A stretch of 52,469 bases of DNA. Origin: Bacteroidia bacterium (GTDB taxonomy: Bacteria; Bacteroidota; Bacteroidia; Bacteroidales; Azobacteroidaceae). Of this stretch, positions 35,901-44,744 are shown in pieces. The stretch lies in assembly GCA_025996865.1 (NCBI GenBank), contig BNTV01000018.1:1-52469 (forward strand), in the 5' to 3' direction. The position numbers were made by a program, and so were the translations under genes. Position 1 is the stretch's first letter, and every line of letters begins with the position of its first letter. The notes under the pieces were generated by a model. The model was not told where the DNA came from, did no database searches, and saw nothing but the letters and a program-made list of their open reading frames with translations.

Positions 35901-36167
35901 GATTATTTTAACCGGAACTCGTGGAATCGGGACATTACTTGCCTGATATCCGCAATAGGAAAAGTCGGGAATCCGATTTCCCAGACTGTCGGGGGCGATT
36001 TGCGCGAAGAGATTTTGCGCAAATATCCCAAGAAAAAACAACGTATATATCCATTTTTTTACCCCTAAATCCCCTAAAGGGGACTTTGCCTTAGTGGAAA
36101 CTATCAAATTTTGCTCTCTAAAAGCCCCCTTGAGGGGGTTGGGGGTAATATAACAAATAGTCATCAT
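32994..36167 (-). CDS. Beta-helix plus C-terminal DUF6298-like protein carrying two in-frame palindromic insertions
   Basis: A 1057-residue secreted protein. The signal core KKWIYTLFFLGIFAQNLFAQ begins only at about residue 37. Residues about 65-540 form a right-handed beta-helix of pectate-lyase/GH28 type (IVLRGSGQGKGGTRLIATG, SSVFILETANRITVENCQS). About 640-1055 is a probable TIM-barrel module (DUF6298-like; HNYGLWYDRRRDDHERIRRM, VIHLISEEYTGPLHFVEFW). Two translated palindromic elements (TPNPLKGAF ... KSPLGDLGV) lie before the signal peptide and in the linker between domains. The original start was probably just before KKWIYTLF; that codon now follows GTA, so the ATG at 36167 is used. Its start overlaps the upstream stop as ATGA. 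Enzymatic activity is unknown; context implies pectin. Confidence 0.7.
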   Translation of the reverse strand: MMTICYITPNPLKGAFREQNLIVSTKAKSPLGDLGVKKWIYTLFFLGIFAQNLFAQIAPDSLGNRIPDFSYCGYQASNVPIPRVPVKIIVPVIDGDASAAIQEAIDEVAKLPLDKDGFRGAVFLQSGDYRVSGNIRINVSGIVLRGSGQGKGGTRLIATGKDRRTLICIEGVNDRKPVTDTLTVADEYVPVGAMELRVSGKHNLKTGDKITVLRPSTREWIRALGSGEFGGGLTTLGWKPGEHNIYWDRTVTSIEGDRIGFDAPITTALDKKFGGGTVIPYAWNGRISNTGVENLTCISEYDTANKKDEAHSWMAITIANASDLWVRNMTFKHFAGSSVFILETANRITVENCQSLEPVSEIGGQRRTTFFTMGQQCLFQRLYSEYGYHDFALGFCAPGPNAFVQCTAYLPYSFSGPVSSWASGVLFDIVNIEGNALRYANPSRDTQGGGWNAANSVFWQCSPSRMDCFAPPTAMNWSFGSWSEFSGNGYWESSNSHIKPRSLFYSQLEKRLGNDYIDRSDLVPVGSEASTSPSIEQAQRLTKEAVQAPVTLPEWIEKVIAEHPVSTDTDGAKELKYTPQPTPNPLKGAFAELARTQTPKSPLGDLGVHNGWIVRKNKVQTGRKHNITWWNGSVLPSYLKNTATPHLTRFVPGRTGTGLTDDIDSVARWMKKTNTLAIDHNYGLWYDRRRDDHERIRRMDGNVKPPFYEQAFARSGEGTAYDGLSKYDLTKYNDWYWRRLKQFARIADNNGLVLLHQNYFQHNIIEAGAHWTDSPWRPENNINNTGFPEPAPYAGDKRIFLAEQFYDVNHPVRRELHRAFIRQCMSNFKGTSSVIHLISEEYTGPLHFVEFWLDVIAEWEKETGEHPLIALSATKDVQDAILADPVRSKTIDIIDIRYWLYRENGTTYEPKGGLNLAPRQHARLTAPGRTSFEAVYRAVSEYRAKYPDKAVTYYSDGYPQFAWATFIAGGSLASLPPIGDEKFLEAASKMKAIPELNAPGQYVLGGDKGYIVYTTNQEIDWKAFPGKYKLSWMDPATGKISKNKPNGRAAVAWATKN
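34345..34424. repeat. Palindromic element copy in the interdomain linker (BIME/REP-like)
   Basis: It starts ACCCCTAAATCCCCTAAAGG and ends in GCCCCCTTCAGGGGGTTGG plus GGG. It contains two hairpins (CCCCTAAAGGGG and CCCCCTTCAGGGGG) inside an outer ACCCC/GGGGGT pairing. On the coding (minus) strand it reads TPNPLKGAF...KSPLGDLGV in frame, joining the beta-helix and C-terminal domains of the 32994-36167 protein. Confidence 0.8.
36061..36146. repeat. Second copy of the palindromic element at the N-terminus of the same gene
   Basis: Same ends and orientation as the copy at 34345-34424 (ACCCCTAAATCCCCTAAAGG...; CCCCCTTGAGGGGGTTGGGG), with a divergent centre. It is also translated in the same frame as TPNPLKGAF...KSPLGDLGV. 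It lies between the start codon and the signal peptide core. Confidence 0.8.
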
Positions 36168-37366
36168 TTTTTATTTTTCTTTAATGAATCAACATATTGC
36201 TTGTAAATCGCTTTCCAATTTTTACCGTTTTGATAGAGGTATAATTCGATTTGCGTTTTATGAATTTTGAAAATGGCGGATATTTGATCCATGTTTTTAT
36301 AGTCGATCGCTTCTTCACGCGCTTGTTTCAAATGATTGAGAATAGTAGCTTCTTCTTCCGGCGTCATATCCGTAACAACTTCTTTGTAGGCTTTCATGGT
36401 GAATGCCACTTTGCCGACAGTGTATTTGTCGAGAATCTGTTCCACTTGTTCTTCCGTCAAATCTTTCCGCAGGCCGGACATCAAGGTTTCGTGTCCTTCT
36501 TTCGGGAAAGTTGCATCCACAATTATCTGGCGGTCGAGTTTCGCCAATGTTCCGCCGGTTTTCGGATTGATACCTTCGGGAACTGTATTATAATCGTGGT
36601 TATTATGCCAATCACGGACGGCTTTCAAGTGATTGGCGATCACTTTTTGCACACGACCGGCTTTCGCTTCATCGTTCAAACCGAGCGATGTTACCCATTC
36701 GGCCGCTTTTTTATCGACTTCGGCATTGGCTTTTGATTGCCGGTCTTGTCCGGATTTGAGCCGTTCCTCCCAAGCTTGCCGTTCTTTCTGGCTGTCGTAA
36801 CCCTGTTGGGAAAGGTAATTATTGAAACGCCCTTTGTATTTGCCGAACCATTCGTGTTTCTTGTTGGAAGAGGGCGCATCCATCGCATGTTCGCGGGCTT
36901 CGACCAACCACACCGTCAGTTGGCGTTTTTCTTCGGGCTTGAGCGTTGGAATCATGTTGCAATACGAATCGTAGGTTACTTTGACTACGCCATACGTCAT
37001 ACCGTCCTTCACTTGGTCGATTTGTTCGGGGGTGAGTTCGGAAGCCAACCGGCCAAGAAACTCGCAATGCAGGTTATACAATTTCTGGTCTGCCTGCAAT
37101 TTCAGCAGGGTAATTTCCGCCTCAACTTTTGTCTTTTTGAGGTCGGCAGCTAAACCATCGTGTATAAGTCCTAATGACTTGTATTGATTCACAAGGATTT
37201 CCGTTACCCGTTGGGAAGCGGCTTGGTCTTTGATACCCAATACGTCGATGATTTTTTGAGATCTTTCCGTTAATACTTTTGTATAAGCGGCTTCATCTTG
37301 TTGCTGAGCCTGTAGTAAGCACAGGCTCGTAAACAAGAAGATAAATGTAATCAAAATTGTTTTCAT
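36164..37366 (-). CDS. DUF3826 family protein, two tandem domain copies
   Basis: A 400-residue secreted, helix-rich protein (signal peptide to about residue 20, ending LLQAQQ). Two similar units of about 170 residues are visible: first GVVKVTYDSYCNMIPTLKPE with EKRQLTVWLVEAREHAMD, second GKVAFTMKAYKEVVTDMTPE with EEATILNHLKQAREEAIDYK. Both match the DUF3826 pattern of proteins encoded in pectin-related PULs. No catalytic motif is recognisable and the function is unknown. Its stop overlaps the start of the beta-helix gene (ATGA), implying coupled translation and perhaps a joint role. Confidence 0.78.
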   Translation of the reverse strand: MKTILITFIFLFTSLCLLQAQQQDEAAYTKVLTERSQKIIDVLGIKDQAASQRVTEILVNQYKSLGLIHDGLAADLKKTKVEAEITLLKLQADQKLYNLHCEFLGRLASELTPEQIDQVKDGMTYGVVKVTYDSYCNMIPTLKPEEKRQLTVWLVEAREHAMDAPSSNKKHEWFGKYKGRFNNYLSQQGYDSQKERQAWEERLKSGQDRQSKANAEVDKKAAEWVTSLGLNDEAKAGRVQKVIANHLKAVRDWHNNHDYNTVPEGINPKTGGTLAKLDRQIIVDATFPKEGHETLMSGLRKDLTEEQVEQILDKYTVGKVAFTMKAYKEVVTDMTPEEEATILNHLKQAREEAIDYKNMDQISAIFKIHKTQIELYLYQNGKNWKAIYKQYVDSLKKNKK

Positions 37367-37388
37367 TTTTTTGAATTATTTGTTTGTA

Positions 37389-39266
37389 TTAATATCCATT
37401 CGATCCAAATTCGTCCGGATTGGAAATTGCATCCATATACGACTGTGGAATAGGTCTTACCTGATGTTTTGATTCATTGAAGAACAAAATATCCGGATTC
37501 GTTGAAGTGAGGTATTGAGTAGTGAGTTTGCCCATCCGTTTCAAATCATACCAGCGAACTTGTTCTCCGCAAAGTTCCCGACCGCGTTCGGCCAAGATAT
37601 AGTCCAAAGATATTTCGCTTTCGGTGGCTGCTATTTCGTTTTGACGACCGGTTACGGATGCCCGGTTACGGATGTCGTTCACATATTTCAATGCGGTTGC
37701 TTTGTCGTTGTTGTACAGCAAAGCGGCTTCTGCGGCAATTAAATACACTTCGCCCAAACGGATAATGGGAATGTCGCCCAACCATTGTTGACGGTCATCC
37801 ACATATTCCAGACAGGAGAATTTTTTAAGCGAAGGATAAATTTCCTTGAAATAAGTTCCCATGGCAGGATTCGTTTCTACAGTAATCCATTTACCGGATA
37901 GATCGAACATATCCGTAGGATCTACAATCCAGAAAGGAAGATCTCTCTTGTCGGTCGCAGACATGGTCCAATTTGGCGTTAATATGGAAAGTCCGTCTAA
38001 GTAACCGTCGCCGTTGTTATCAACCATATTTGTTTGACCCATAACGGTTTGTGTTTTTCCACCGCGAGCGTATGATTGAACAGTCCCGTTAGTGTTGGGA
38101 ATTTCATGATTGATCAAATTGGAATTTTTACCGTATGTATTTACCATATCGGATGTGATTTTCACTACTTTAGTGCTATAATATTCGTAGAAAAACGTTT
38201 CTGCAAAACGGGTATCAGCAGGATTTTTTACCGGCGGGAACAGGCTTGTCAACAAATATTTCGTCGGTTTGAATGTTCTTGTGTTCGCCCGGCTAAGCCA
38301 AGGATCCGATTCTTGCGTTCCCCAAACGGCACCTATCGTTCGGCAATCCGTTACATAATATTGCCGGGTACGACCCCGATTAAAGGATTCGGGATTTTTT
38401 CCGTCAACGTGGTCAATGGCTTCCAGAAATAAAAATTCCGAATTGTTCTTGTTATTGGCGCCCGACCATAATTTAGCAAAACCCGATTGATTGGCATCGC
38501 TGGTATAGAGCGCGATGCCGTATTTGCTCTGGTTGTTAATCAATTCCTGAGCGGCATCCAAAGCCATTTTTGCGTATTTTTTATCCGGATCACCCAAACG
38601 GGTTCGCTGCAGGGCGGCTTTTGCCAACATGGCGTAAGCTGCTTTTTTAGAAACTCGTCCTCGTTCTGCTCCTTGTGAAAGTGGTAAATTGTCGCAGGCA
38701 AATTGCAAATCGGAAAGAATCAAGTCGTAAAAAGCTTCTTCGCTGCTGCGTACCGGAGTGTTGTCAGGACCTGTTATGGTAGAAGGTTGGGTTCTCAATA
38801 CCACGCCGCCGAATTGTTCTACCAAATGCCAATTCGACCAACCGCGTAAGAAATACGCTTCGGCCACTTTTGCATTGCGTTCGGCATCGGTATAACCTTC
38901 TACGGTTTGTGCATAATGAATAGCCGTGTTGCAATAATTAATCGTGGAATAGAAACCTTGCCAAATGGTTCTCAAGGTTCCTAAATCAGAATTTAATTTG
39001 CTGTCATACAGAATAAAACCGGTTTCACCAGTTCCGATATTCGCCCATGAATCGGTACCCATTTCCATAGCGCCGATACCGTCGGTTTTGCCATAGAAAT
39101 AGTAAAGCCCGTCGTAACAATAATTAATTAAACTTTCGTATCCGTCTTTATATTTATAAGCTGTCTCCAAATCGGTTGTGGCCGGGTTCCATTCTTCTAA
39201 CGAACAAGAGGTGAATGCCCCCTGCAGGAGAACTATTGCGATTATAATTTGATATATATTTTTCAT
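37389..39266 (-). CDS. SusD/RagB-family surface glycan-binding lipoprotein
   Basis: A 625-residue lipoprotein (lipobox GAFTSC, Cys about 21, then SLEE). The SusD fold is shown by AYFLRGWSNWHLVEQFGG and the C-terminal EVYLIAAEAALLY...VNDIRNRASVTG...LAERGRELCGEQVRWYDLKRMG. It partners the SusC at 39284-42418 (17-bp gap). It is clearly divergent from the neighbouring SusD at 42467, so the two pairs probably bind different glycan fragments. Confidence 0.95.
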   Translation of the reverse strand: MKNIYQIIIAIVLLQGAFTSCSLEEWNPATTDLETAYKYKDGYESLINYCYDGLYYFYGKTDGIGAMEMGTDSWANIGTGETGFILYDSKLNSDLGTLRTIWQGFYSTINYCNTAIHYAQTVEGYTDAERNAKVAEAYFLRGWSNWHLVEQFGGVVLRTQPSTITGPDNTPVRSSEEAFYDLILSDLQFACDNLPLSQGAERGRVSKKAAYAMLAKAALQRTRLGDPDKKYAKMALDAAQELINNQSKYGIALYTSDANQSGFAKLWSGANNKNNSEFLFLEAIDHVDGKNPESFNRGRTRQYYVTDCRTIGAVWGTQESDPWLSRANTRTFKPTKYLLTSLFPPVKNPADTRFAETFFYEYYSTKVVKITSDMVNTYGKNSNLINHEIPNTNGTVQSYARGGKTQTVMGQTNMVDNNGDGYLDGLSILTPNWTMSATDKRDLPFWIVDPTDMFDLSGKWITVETNPAMGTYFKEIYPSLKKFSCLEYVDDRQQWLGDIPIIRLGEVYLIAAEAALLYNNDKATALKYVNDIRNRASVTGRQNEIAATESEISLDYILAERGRELCGEQVRWYDLKRMGKLTTQYLTSTNPDILFFNESKHQVRPIPQSYMDAISNPDEFGSNGY

Positions 39267-39283
39267 CTTAATTATTATTTATG

Positions 39284-42200
39284 TTAGAATGATAGATTAA
39301 CACCGAACACCATTTGTCTGTACAGAGGGAAGGAATCGCCCGTAGCGGATTCCGGATCAATACCTTTCAACAGATGACTGTTTGCAAAGATAAACGAATT
39401 GTAAAGCGTTCCGTATATGCGCAGTTTCGAGATGCCTGCTTTTTTGCTTAAATTACGGGGAAGCGTATATCCTAAAGTAATATTTTTAACTTTCAGGAAA
39501 GAAGCATCTACGGCGGAGAGGCTTTGTACCGGATTGGTATATTGGGTAGTAGTACGTTGCAAGTAGTAACGCGGAAAATCATTCGTTGGATTTTCAGGCG
39601 TCCAATAATTATAAGTATCCGGCATTGCTGCTCTTCCGAAGTAACTCAAAAGAGCGGCATTGACCATCTGTCCCCAACGGGCAGTCATAAACACATTCAG
39701 GTCGAAATTTTTCCAATAGAATGAATTTTGGAAACCACCTGTCCATTTGGGGTCGCCTTGGCCGATAATGACACGGTCGTCAGCGCCAACGGGATAGGGG
39801 TTAGAGGCAGTATATTCAACCGGAGTTTCTTTAGTATTGTCTATCCACACACCGTCGCTTACTTTTGTCAGGTTGGATTCTACTTTCACGTCTCCCGGCA
39901 GCAATCCGAATACCGCGGCATCCGCTTCTTCTCCCAATTGCCAAATACCTAATTTTTTAATTCCGTAAATGGTATTTGCAGGATGATCAATAAAAAGACC
40001 TAACGATATCAAATCTTCCAGTTTCATTCCACTACCCAAATTAATTTCTTTTACTTTTTCTGTGTTTTTTGCAAAAGTAAGGGTCGAAGTCCATTGGAAT
40101 TCTTTGGTTTGGATGTTACGGGTAATCAACGAAAGTTCCAAACCTCTGTTGTGTATTTTAGCGAGATTGGCAGTCATTGTATAAGCTGTTTTAGCTGTAA
40201 AACCACCTCCGGAGAAAGGCAAAGCTCTTGCATAAAGGACGCCGCGGGTATCGGTATCGTACCATTCTATTGCGGCTTCTACGCGGTTTTTGAATAATCC
40301 CAAATCCAATCCAACATTCAGGTTGTAGGATTTTTCCCAACCCAAGGCGGCATTTCCGACCGTTTGAGTCAGTATGCTGTTCAGGAGTTGTCCGCCACCG
40401 AGATTTATTGCATCCAAACCGCTATTGGTCACTTCTGTTTTTGTTGAATAAGCGTTGATACCGGAGTTCCCGGAAACGCCGTAACCTCCACGAAGTTTCA
40501 AGTTACTTAACCAATCTTTGGTTCTTTCCATGAAATTTTCATCGGAAATACGCCATGCTAAAGCGGCAGCAGGAAATGCATCCCATTGTTTGGCTAATTG
40601 CGATGCGCCGTCCCAACGGGTGGATACGGTGAGCAGGTATTTGCCTTTGTAAGTATAGTTCAACCGAGCGGCGTAAGACAACATTTTAGTTCCCGTATAT
40701 CCGGAATTTACAGTTGGGTTGTTGCCTGCCTGTAAACTGTAGTAAAGATATTCATCATACAAAAATCCTTCATTGTATGCCGATGAGGTTTCTCTTTGAG
40801 TGTTTTTCCAAGAAGAAATCAATGTGGCTCCCAAACTATGGTCTTTGCCAATGAGGGTATTGTAATTAAGGATATTTTCCCAGTTGTAATTGTAATTCAG
40901 TTCGGTTTCATACGTTGCATTTCTGATAGCTGATGAGCTTCCTGTCTGAGCCATATAGGTATGGTCGCTGTTGAATGTACCTTGTCGTCTTGCTCCGAGC
41001 GTGGTTCCCAGAATAGATTTTAGGGTCAAATTTTTGGCAATCTTAAATTCCACATACGGATTGACTGTCAGGTTGATCCGTTTGACATTATTGCTGTAAG
41101 CGCCGGGAACATTATCGACTATCGGATTGACATCCGACATTCCTTCAAGCGGGTGAGAAGTAATGTTTCCGTCTGCATCATACACATCTCCCAATGGCAA
41201 TGTGCTGAACGCACGGTTGACGCGGCTGCTCCTTGAATCATTGTCTGCAAAGATTAAACCGGTTTGAATACCGGCGGTTAACCACGGTTTGAAATATGTA
41301 TCCACACCTGCACGCATGGTATATCTTTTGGCATGATCGTTCAGGAAAACGCCTTGGTTGTCATTATAACCCAAAGAAAATTGTCCTTTCATCTTTTCTC
41401 CGCCACCGCGTATCGAAATGTTGTAATTCTGCTGTACACCCGTTTGCAAACTTTCGTCCACCCAGTCAATCCATTGTCCTTTTTGAATATAAGGCGTCAG
41501 GACTGCCGGATTGTAGCTGTAAGCGGTAAATAATTCGTTATCGTTCGGAGTGGCTGCGCTCGGATAAGTGGAACGGTAGCCTTCCCGAAGGTAATTCATC
41601 CATGCATCGCCTTGCAATGCCCGGGGATACCGCGGATTGGTATTGACACCGGCATAAGCGTTAAAATCAATTTGGGTTTTCCCTTTTTCTGCTTGTTTTG
41701 TGGTTATGATGATAACCCCGTTAGCGCCGGCAGAACCGTAGATAGCCGTTGAGGAAGCGTCTTTCAATACGTCAATGGAAGCAATATCATTCGGATTCAC
41801 GTTACTGATATTTCCCTGTATCCCGTCAATGATGTAAAGAGGTTCAATGCTCGAAGTGTTATTACCTTTTGCATCCTTAAGCGTCCGGTTTCCGCGCAAC
41901 AGAATTCTGGGATCTGAACCAACCCGTCCGTCTGTCATTGAAATATCCAAACCGGCAATACGACCCTGCATGGCTTCGATAACGTTCGTAACCGGCGCCA
42001 AGGTAATTTCATCGCCTTTTACGGAAGATACGGCACCGGTCAAATCGCGTTTTTTCACAGTTCCATACCCGATAACTACCAATTCGTCCAAATTTTGCGT
42101 TTCCGGCGCTAATCGGACGCTTATGTCGGATTGTTGCGCCGAAAGAGTTACTGTTTGGGATTGATAACCCAAATAAGTAACCCGAATAGTAGATTTATCG

Positions 42201-42418
42201 GATGGAACAGCGAGTTGGAATTTTCCGGTTACATCTGTAATCGTACCGATAGAAGTTCCCGGAACAGAGACGTTTGCACCTATTACCGGTTCTTGATTTT
42301 CATCGGACACAACACCCGATACCATTCGGGTTTGTTGCGCCGATGCATCAACTGCTATTGTTGTTATGGGAATAACAATTAACAATAGCGCAAATAGGAA
42401 TTTTGAGATTTGTTTCAT
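39284..42418 (-). CDS. SusC/RagA-family TonB-linked outer-membrane transporter
   Basis: A 1044-residue importer with signal peptide (ending VDASAQQ), CarboxypepD_reg-like domain (VSGVVSDENQEPVIGANVSV), TonB-box region (LDELVVIGYGTVKKRDLTGA), plug (RILLRGNRTLKDAKGNNTSS; PLYIIDGIQGNISNVNPNDI) and a barrel ending MVFGVNLSF. It pairs with the SusD at 37389-39266. It is most similar in pattern to the SusC at 23625-26660 (shared LRGGYGVSGNSG / LRAGYGVMGNPG region), suggesting related ligands. Confidence 0.96.
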   Translation of the reverse strand: MKQISKFLFALLLIVIPITTIAVDASAQQTRMVSGVVSDENQEPVIGANVSVPGTSIGTITDVTGKFQLAVPSDKSTIRVTYLGYQSQTVTLSAQQSDISVRLAPETQNLDELVVIGYGTVKKRDLTGAVSSVKGDEITLAPVTNVIEAMQGRIAGLDISMTDGRVGSDPRILLRGNRTLKDAKGNNTSSIEPLYIIDGIQGNISNVNPNDIASIDVLKDASSTAIYGSAGANGVIIITTKQAEKGKTQIDFNAYAGVNTNPRYPRALQGDAWMNYLREGYRSTYPSAATPNDNELFTAYSYNPAVLTPYIQKGQWIDWVDESLQTGVQQNYNISIRGGGEKMKGQFSLGYNDNQGVFLNDHAKRYTMRAGVDTYFKPWLTAGIQTGLIFADNDSRSSRVNRAFSTLPLGDVYDADGNITSHPLEGMSDVNPIVDNVPGAYSNNVKRINLTVNPYVEFKIAKNLTLKSILGTTLGARRQGTFNSDHTYMAQTGSSSAIRNATYETELNYNYNWENILNYNTLIGKDHSLGATLISSWKNTQRETSSAYNEGFLYDEYLYYSLQAGNNPTVNSGYTGTKMLSYAARLNYTYKGKYLLTVSTRWDGASQLAKQWDAFPAAALAWRISDENFMERTKDWLSNLKLRGGYGVSGNSGINAYSTKTEVTNSGLDAINLGGGQLLNSILTQTVGNAALGWEKSYNLNVGLDLGLFKNRVEAAIEWYDTDTRGVLYARALPFSGGGFTAKTAYTMTANLAKIHNRGLELSLITRNIQTKEFQWTSTLTFAKNTEKVKEINLGSGMKLEDLISLGLFIDHPANTIYGIKKLGIWQLGEEADAAVFGLLPGDVKVESNLTKVSDGVWIDNTKETPVEYTASNPYPVGADDRVIIGQGDPKWTGGFQNSFYWKNFDLNVFMTARWGQMVNAALLSYFGRAAMPDTYNYWTPENPTNDFPRYYLQRTTTQYTNPVQSLSAVDASFLKVKNITLGYTLPRNLSKKAGISKLRIYGTLYNSFIFANSHLLKGIDPESATGDSFPLYRQMVFGVNLSF

Positions 42419-42466
42419 AAAAATAAATTATAATCAGGAAATCGTATTTTTTTTATTTGGGAGAAC

Positions 42467-44719
42467 TTATTCCGGGCTACAATAGAAATAAGTTCCGTCC
42501 TGAATGGAGACATCCGTAGCATTACCGTTGGCATTGGCAATCATCCATCCTGCGGTTTGCTCAATCCAGTCATTCCCATTTGTAGGATTATACATGTCAT
42601 AATGAATCGGATATACATAATACCACCCTCTCCATGAGAATAGATAATCTCGGTCGTTATTGGCTGTCCCGGAATCCATTCCATATTTGAAGCCCATTAT
42701 TCCACCAACAGGATTTTCGGTTACCAATCCGGCATTTGTATAGAAAGCATCCAATTTATCGAACGCAACGTTTCTTGCATCATCAGTCATATTTCTTGTG
42801 ATTGCCGGTACAGCCGCTCTATCGGAATTGGACGCCAACGGATCGGCTTCGGTTGCTTGAGCAATAGCGAGTTGATAACCCCAAACTTCGCCCACATGCT
42901 TGGTGCCGGAAATCGGACGAAGGCCCAACTTTGTAAGGATATTATTGTCCTTGGTATAGAGAGGTCTTCCGTCTTTTCCGTCATAGATTTTCCAACCTTG
43001 TCCCCAAGCGTTGTCAGGATTATACAAACCATCGCCATTCGCTCCGGCTAATCCCGGGTCAAAACCGGCGCCTCCGTCATACAACAACCAACGACGAGTG
43101 TCCCACGAACGTTTCCCTTCGTAAGCTAATTCTACACTGCGCTCGTATAACACTGCTTCGATGAGAGCGTATTTTCCCGAAAGATTGCCTAATCCGTAAT
43201 TATTGGCGGACTCAATCCCTACCCTTTGGCGAATTTTCGCCAAGTAAGAGATACATTCGCCTGTCTTTCCTTGTGCAGCATAACATTCTGCGATATTCAG
43301 CAAAATTTCCGCATAACGATATTCCAAAATATCCGTGCCTGAATATGCCTCCGCTCCAACGGCAACATTGGGATTAGACATTTTCCAAACCAGCGCCTTA
43401 CTTTTCTTTTGTGCGCCGCCGTCGCCCGAAGTGCCATCCGTGTAGCGATATTGATTTCCACTGACTTTATACGCATACAACCAAAGCCGTTTTCCTAACC
43501 AATCGCAGCCGGAGAAAGCAAATGTGCGGTAGAAACGCGGGTCTCTGTCTCTATAAAACTTTTCGGCATTATAATTGACACCTGCAACGGGACGAGAACC
43601 GTCTTTCATCGGGAACCGGTCTATCATTTCTTTGGGTACAGGTATTCCGGCTCCGACTCCGTCAACCACTTGTGGACGAATCTTCTCTTCCCATGAGTTA
43701 GAATACGATGATGCGTATATAGTATTTCCATTTTTTGGAATTATAATAATGGCTTCCGGATTGAATGAGCCGACACCATAGTTATAGAACGCTTGATCCC
43801 ACGTATTGATATCGTTTACGCCGGTACCATAACCGGCAGCAATAGCCGCTTGTTCGGCAGCTAATCCTGCTTCCAATGCAGCTTGCCAACGGCGACTGCC
43901 CGTATTATCCCAACTGGCGTTAAATACCGGACTGGCAGCATACAGGCGCACTCTGCTAAGCATTGCCAAAGCGCCTACGGACGTAAATCGACCTTGATTT
44001 TCACTATCCCATTTGGCGGGCAACAATACAGCTGCTTCCGTAAAATCGGCGCATATTCTTTCAATACAAGCCTCAATCGGCATACGGGGAGACTTATCGT
44101 CCAATGCAGGAAGATCGTCCATTCCCGAACTATACCAAGGTATTCCGCCATTTAAACGGATAGCATCAAAATACAACCAGGCTCGTGCAAAAATAGCTTG
44201 TCCTTTCAGTTTATCCCAGAATAAAGGATCTTCTTGAGGGTAAACACTTTTATATCTATCTATTTCAGCAATATAGCTATTAATCATATAAACATGAGGA
44301 AACAAGGTGTTCCGATTGATATTATTATAATTAGTACCACTTCGAGGATCGTTCCAATAGGTAGGATTAGTTAAGTGGTTACCGGCCTTAACCGCCTTGG
44401 CATAGACGCCTGAGTAATTGGCATTTTTACCGGCTACGGTAACGCCAAAGGCAAGTTCCTCGGTAAACATATAAAGCTGACCGCCGGCATTGCCTTGATC
44501 TTGCCTCATGAGAACGTCCGATCCGCACAGAGGAGAATTATATTTTCCCAGTAGATCCGAGTATATCTTTCCAAATACGGCATTTGCCTGATTGGGATCG
44601 CTGAAAATATCTCCGGGAGCAAACACACTGTAATCTCTTTTGTCCTGCAAAAATTGATCATCACAGGAAACGCCTAAGAATAAGCACATTCCTAATATTA
44701 TTGTATATATTTTTTTCAT
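42467..44719 (-). CDS. SusD/RagB-family surface glycan-binding lipoprotein, long form
   Basis: A 750-residue lipoprotein (lipobox FLGVSC, Cys19, then DDQF). It has SusD-type helices (GQAIFARAWLYFDAIRLNGG) and the C-terminal block EILLNIAECYAAQGKTGE...IRQRVGIES...LYERSVELAYEGKRSWDTRRW. It is longer than the other SusDs here, as is its SusC partner (44745-48182, 25-bp gap). Together with the SusD at 49997 it belongs to the LYERxxELAxEGKR subgroup. Confidence 0.95.
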   Translation of the reverse strand: MKKIYTIILGMCLFLGVSCDDQFLQDKRDYSVFAPGDIFSDPNQANAVFGKIYSDLLGKYNSPLCGSDVLMRQDQGNAGGQLYMFTEELAFGVTVAGKNANYSGVYAKAVKAGNHLTNPTYWNDPRSGTNYNNINRNTLFPHVYMINSYIAEIDRYKSVYPQEDPLFWDKLKGQAIFARAWLYFDAIRLNGGIPWYSSGMDDLPALDDKSPRMPIEACIERICADFTEAAVLLPAKWDSENQGRFTSVGALAMLSRVRLYAASPVFNASWDNTGSRRWQAALEAGLAAEQAAIAAGYGTGVNDINTWDQAFYNYGVGSFNPEAIIIIPKNGNTIYASSYSNSWEEKIRPQVVDGVGAGIPVPKEMIDRFPMKDGSRPVAGVNYNAEKFYRDRDPRFYRTFAFSGCDWLGKRLWLYAYKVSGNQYRYTDGTSGDGGAQKKSKALVWKMSNPNVAVGAEAYSGTDILEYRYAEILLNIAECYAAQGKTGECISYLAKIRQRVGIESANNYGLGNLSGKYALIEAVLYERSVELAYEGKRSWDTRRWLLYDGGAGFDPGLAGANGDGLYNPDNAWGQGWKIYDGKDGRPLYTKDNNILTKLGLRPISGTKHVGEVWGYQLAIAQATEADPLASNSDRAAVPAITRNMTDDARNVAFDKLDAFYTNAGLVTENPVGGIMGFKYGMDSGTANNDRDYLFSWRGWYYVYPIHYDMYNPTNGNDWIEQTAGWMIANANGNATDVSIQDGTYFYCSPE

Positions 44720-44744
44720 TTTTTTGAAAATTTATCGTTTAGAT

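Noticed and set aside
36061..36075. A start codon inside the N-terminal palindromic element directly before the signal peptide
   Set aside because: The codon before KKWIYTLF is GTA, not a usable start; the ATG at 36167 or 36164 is the only reasonable one.
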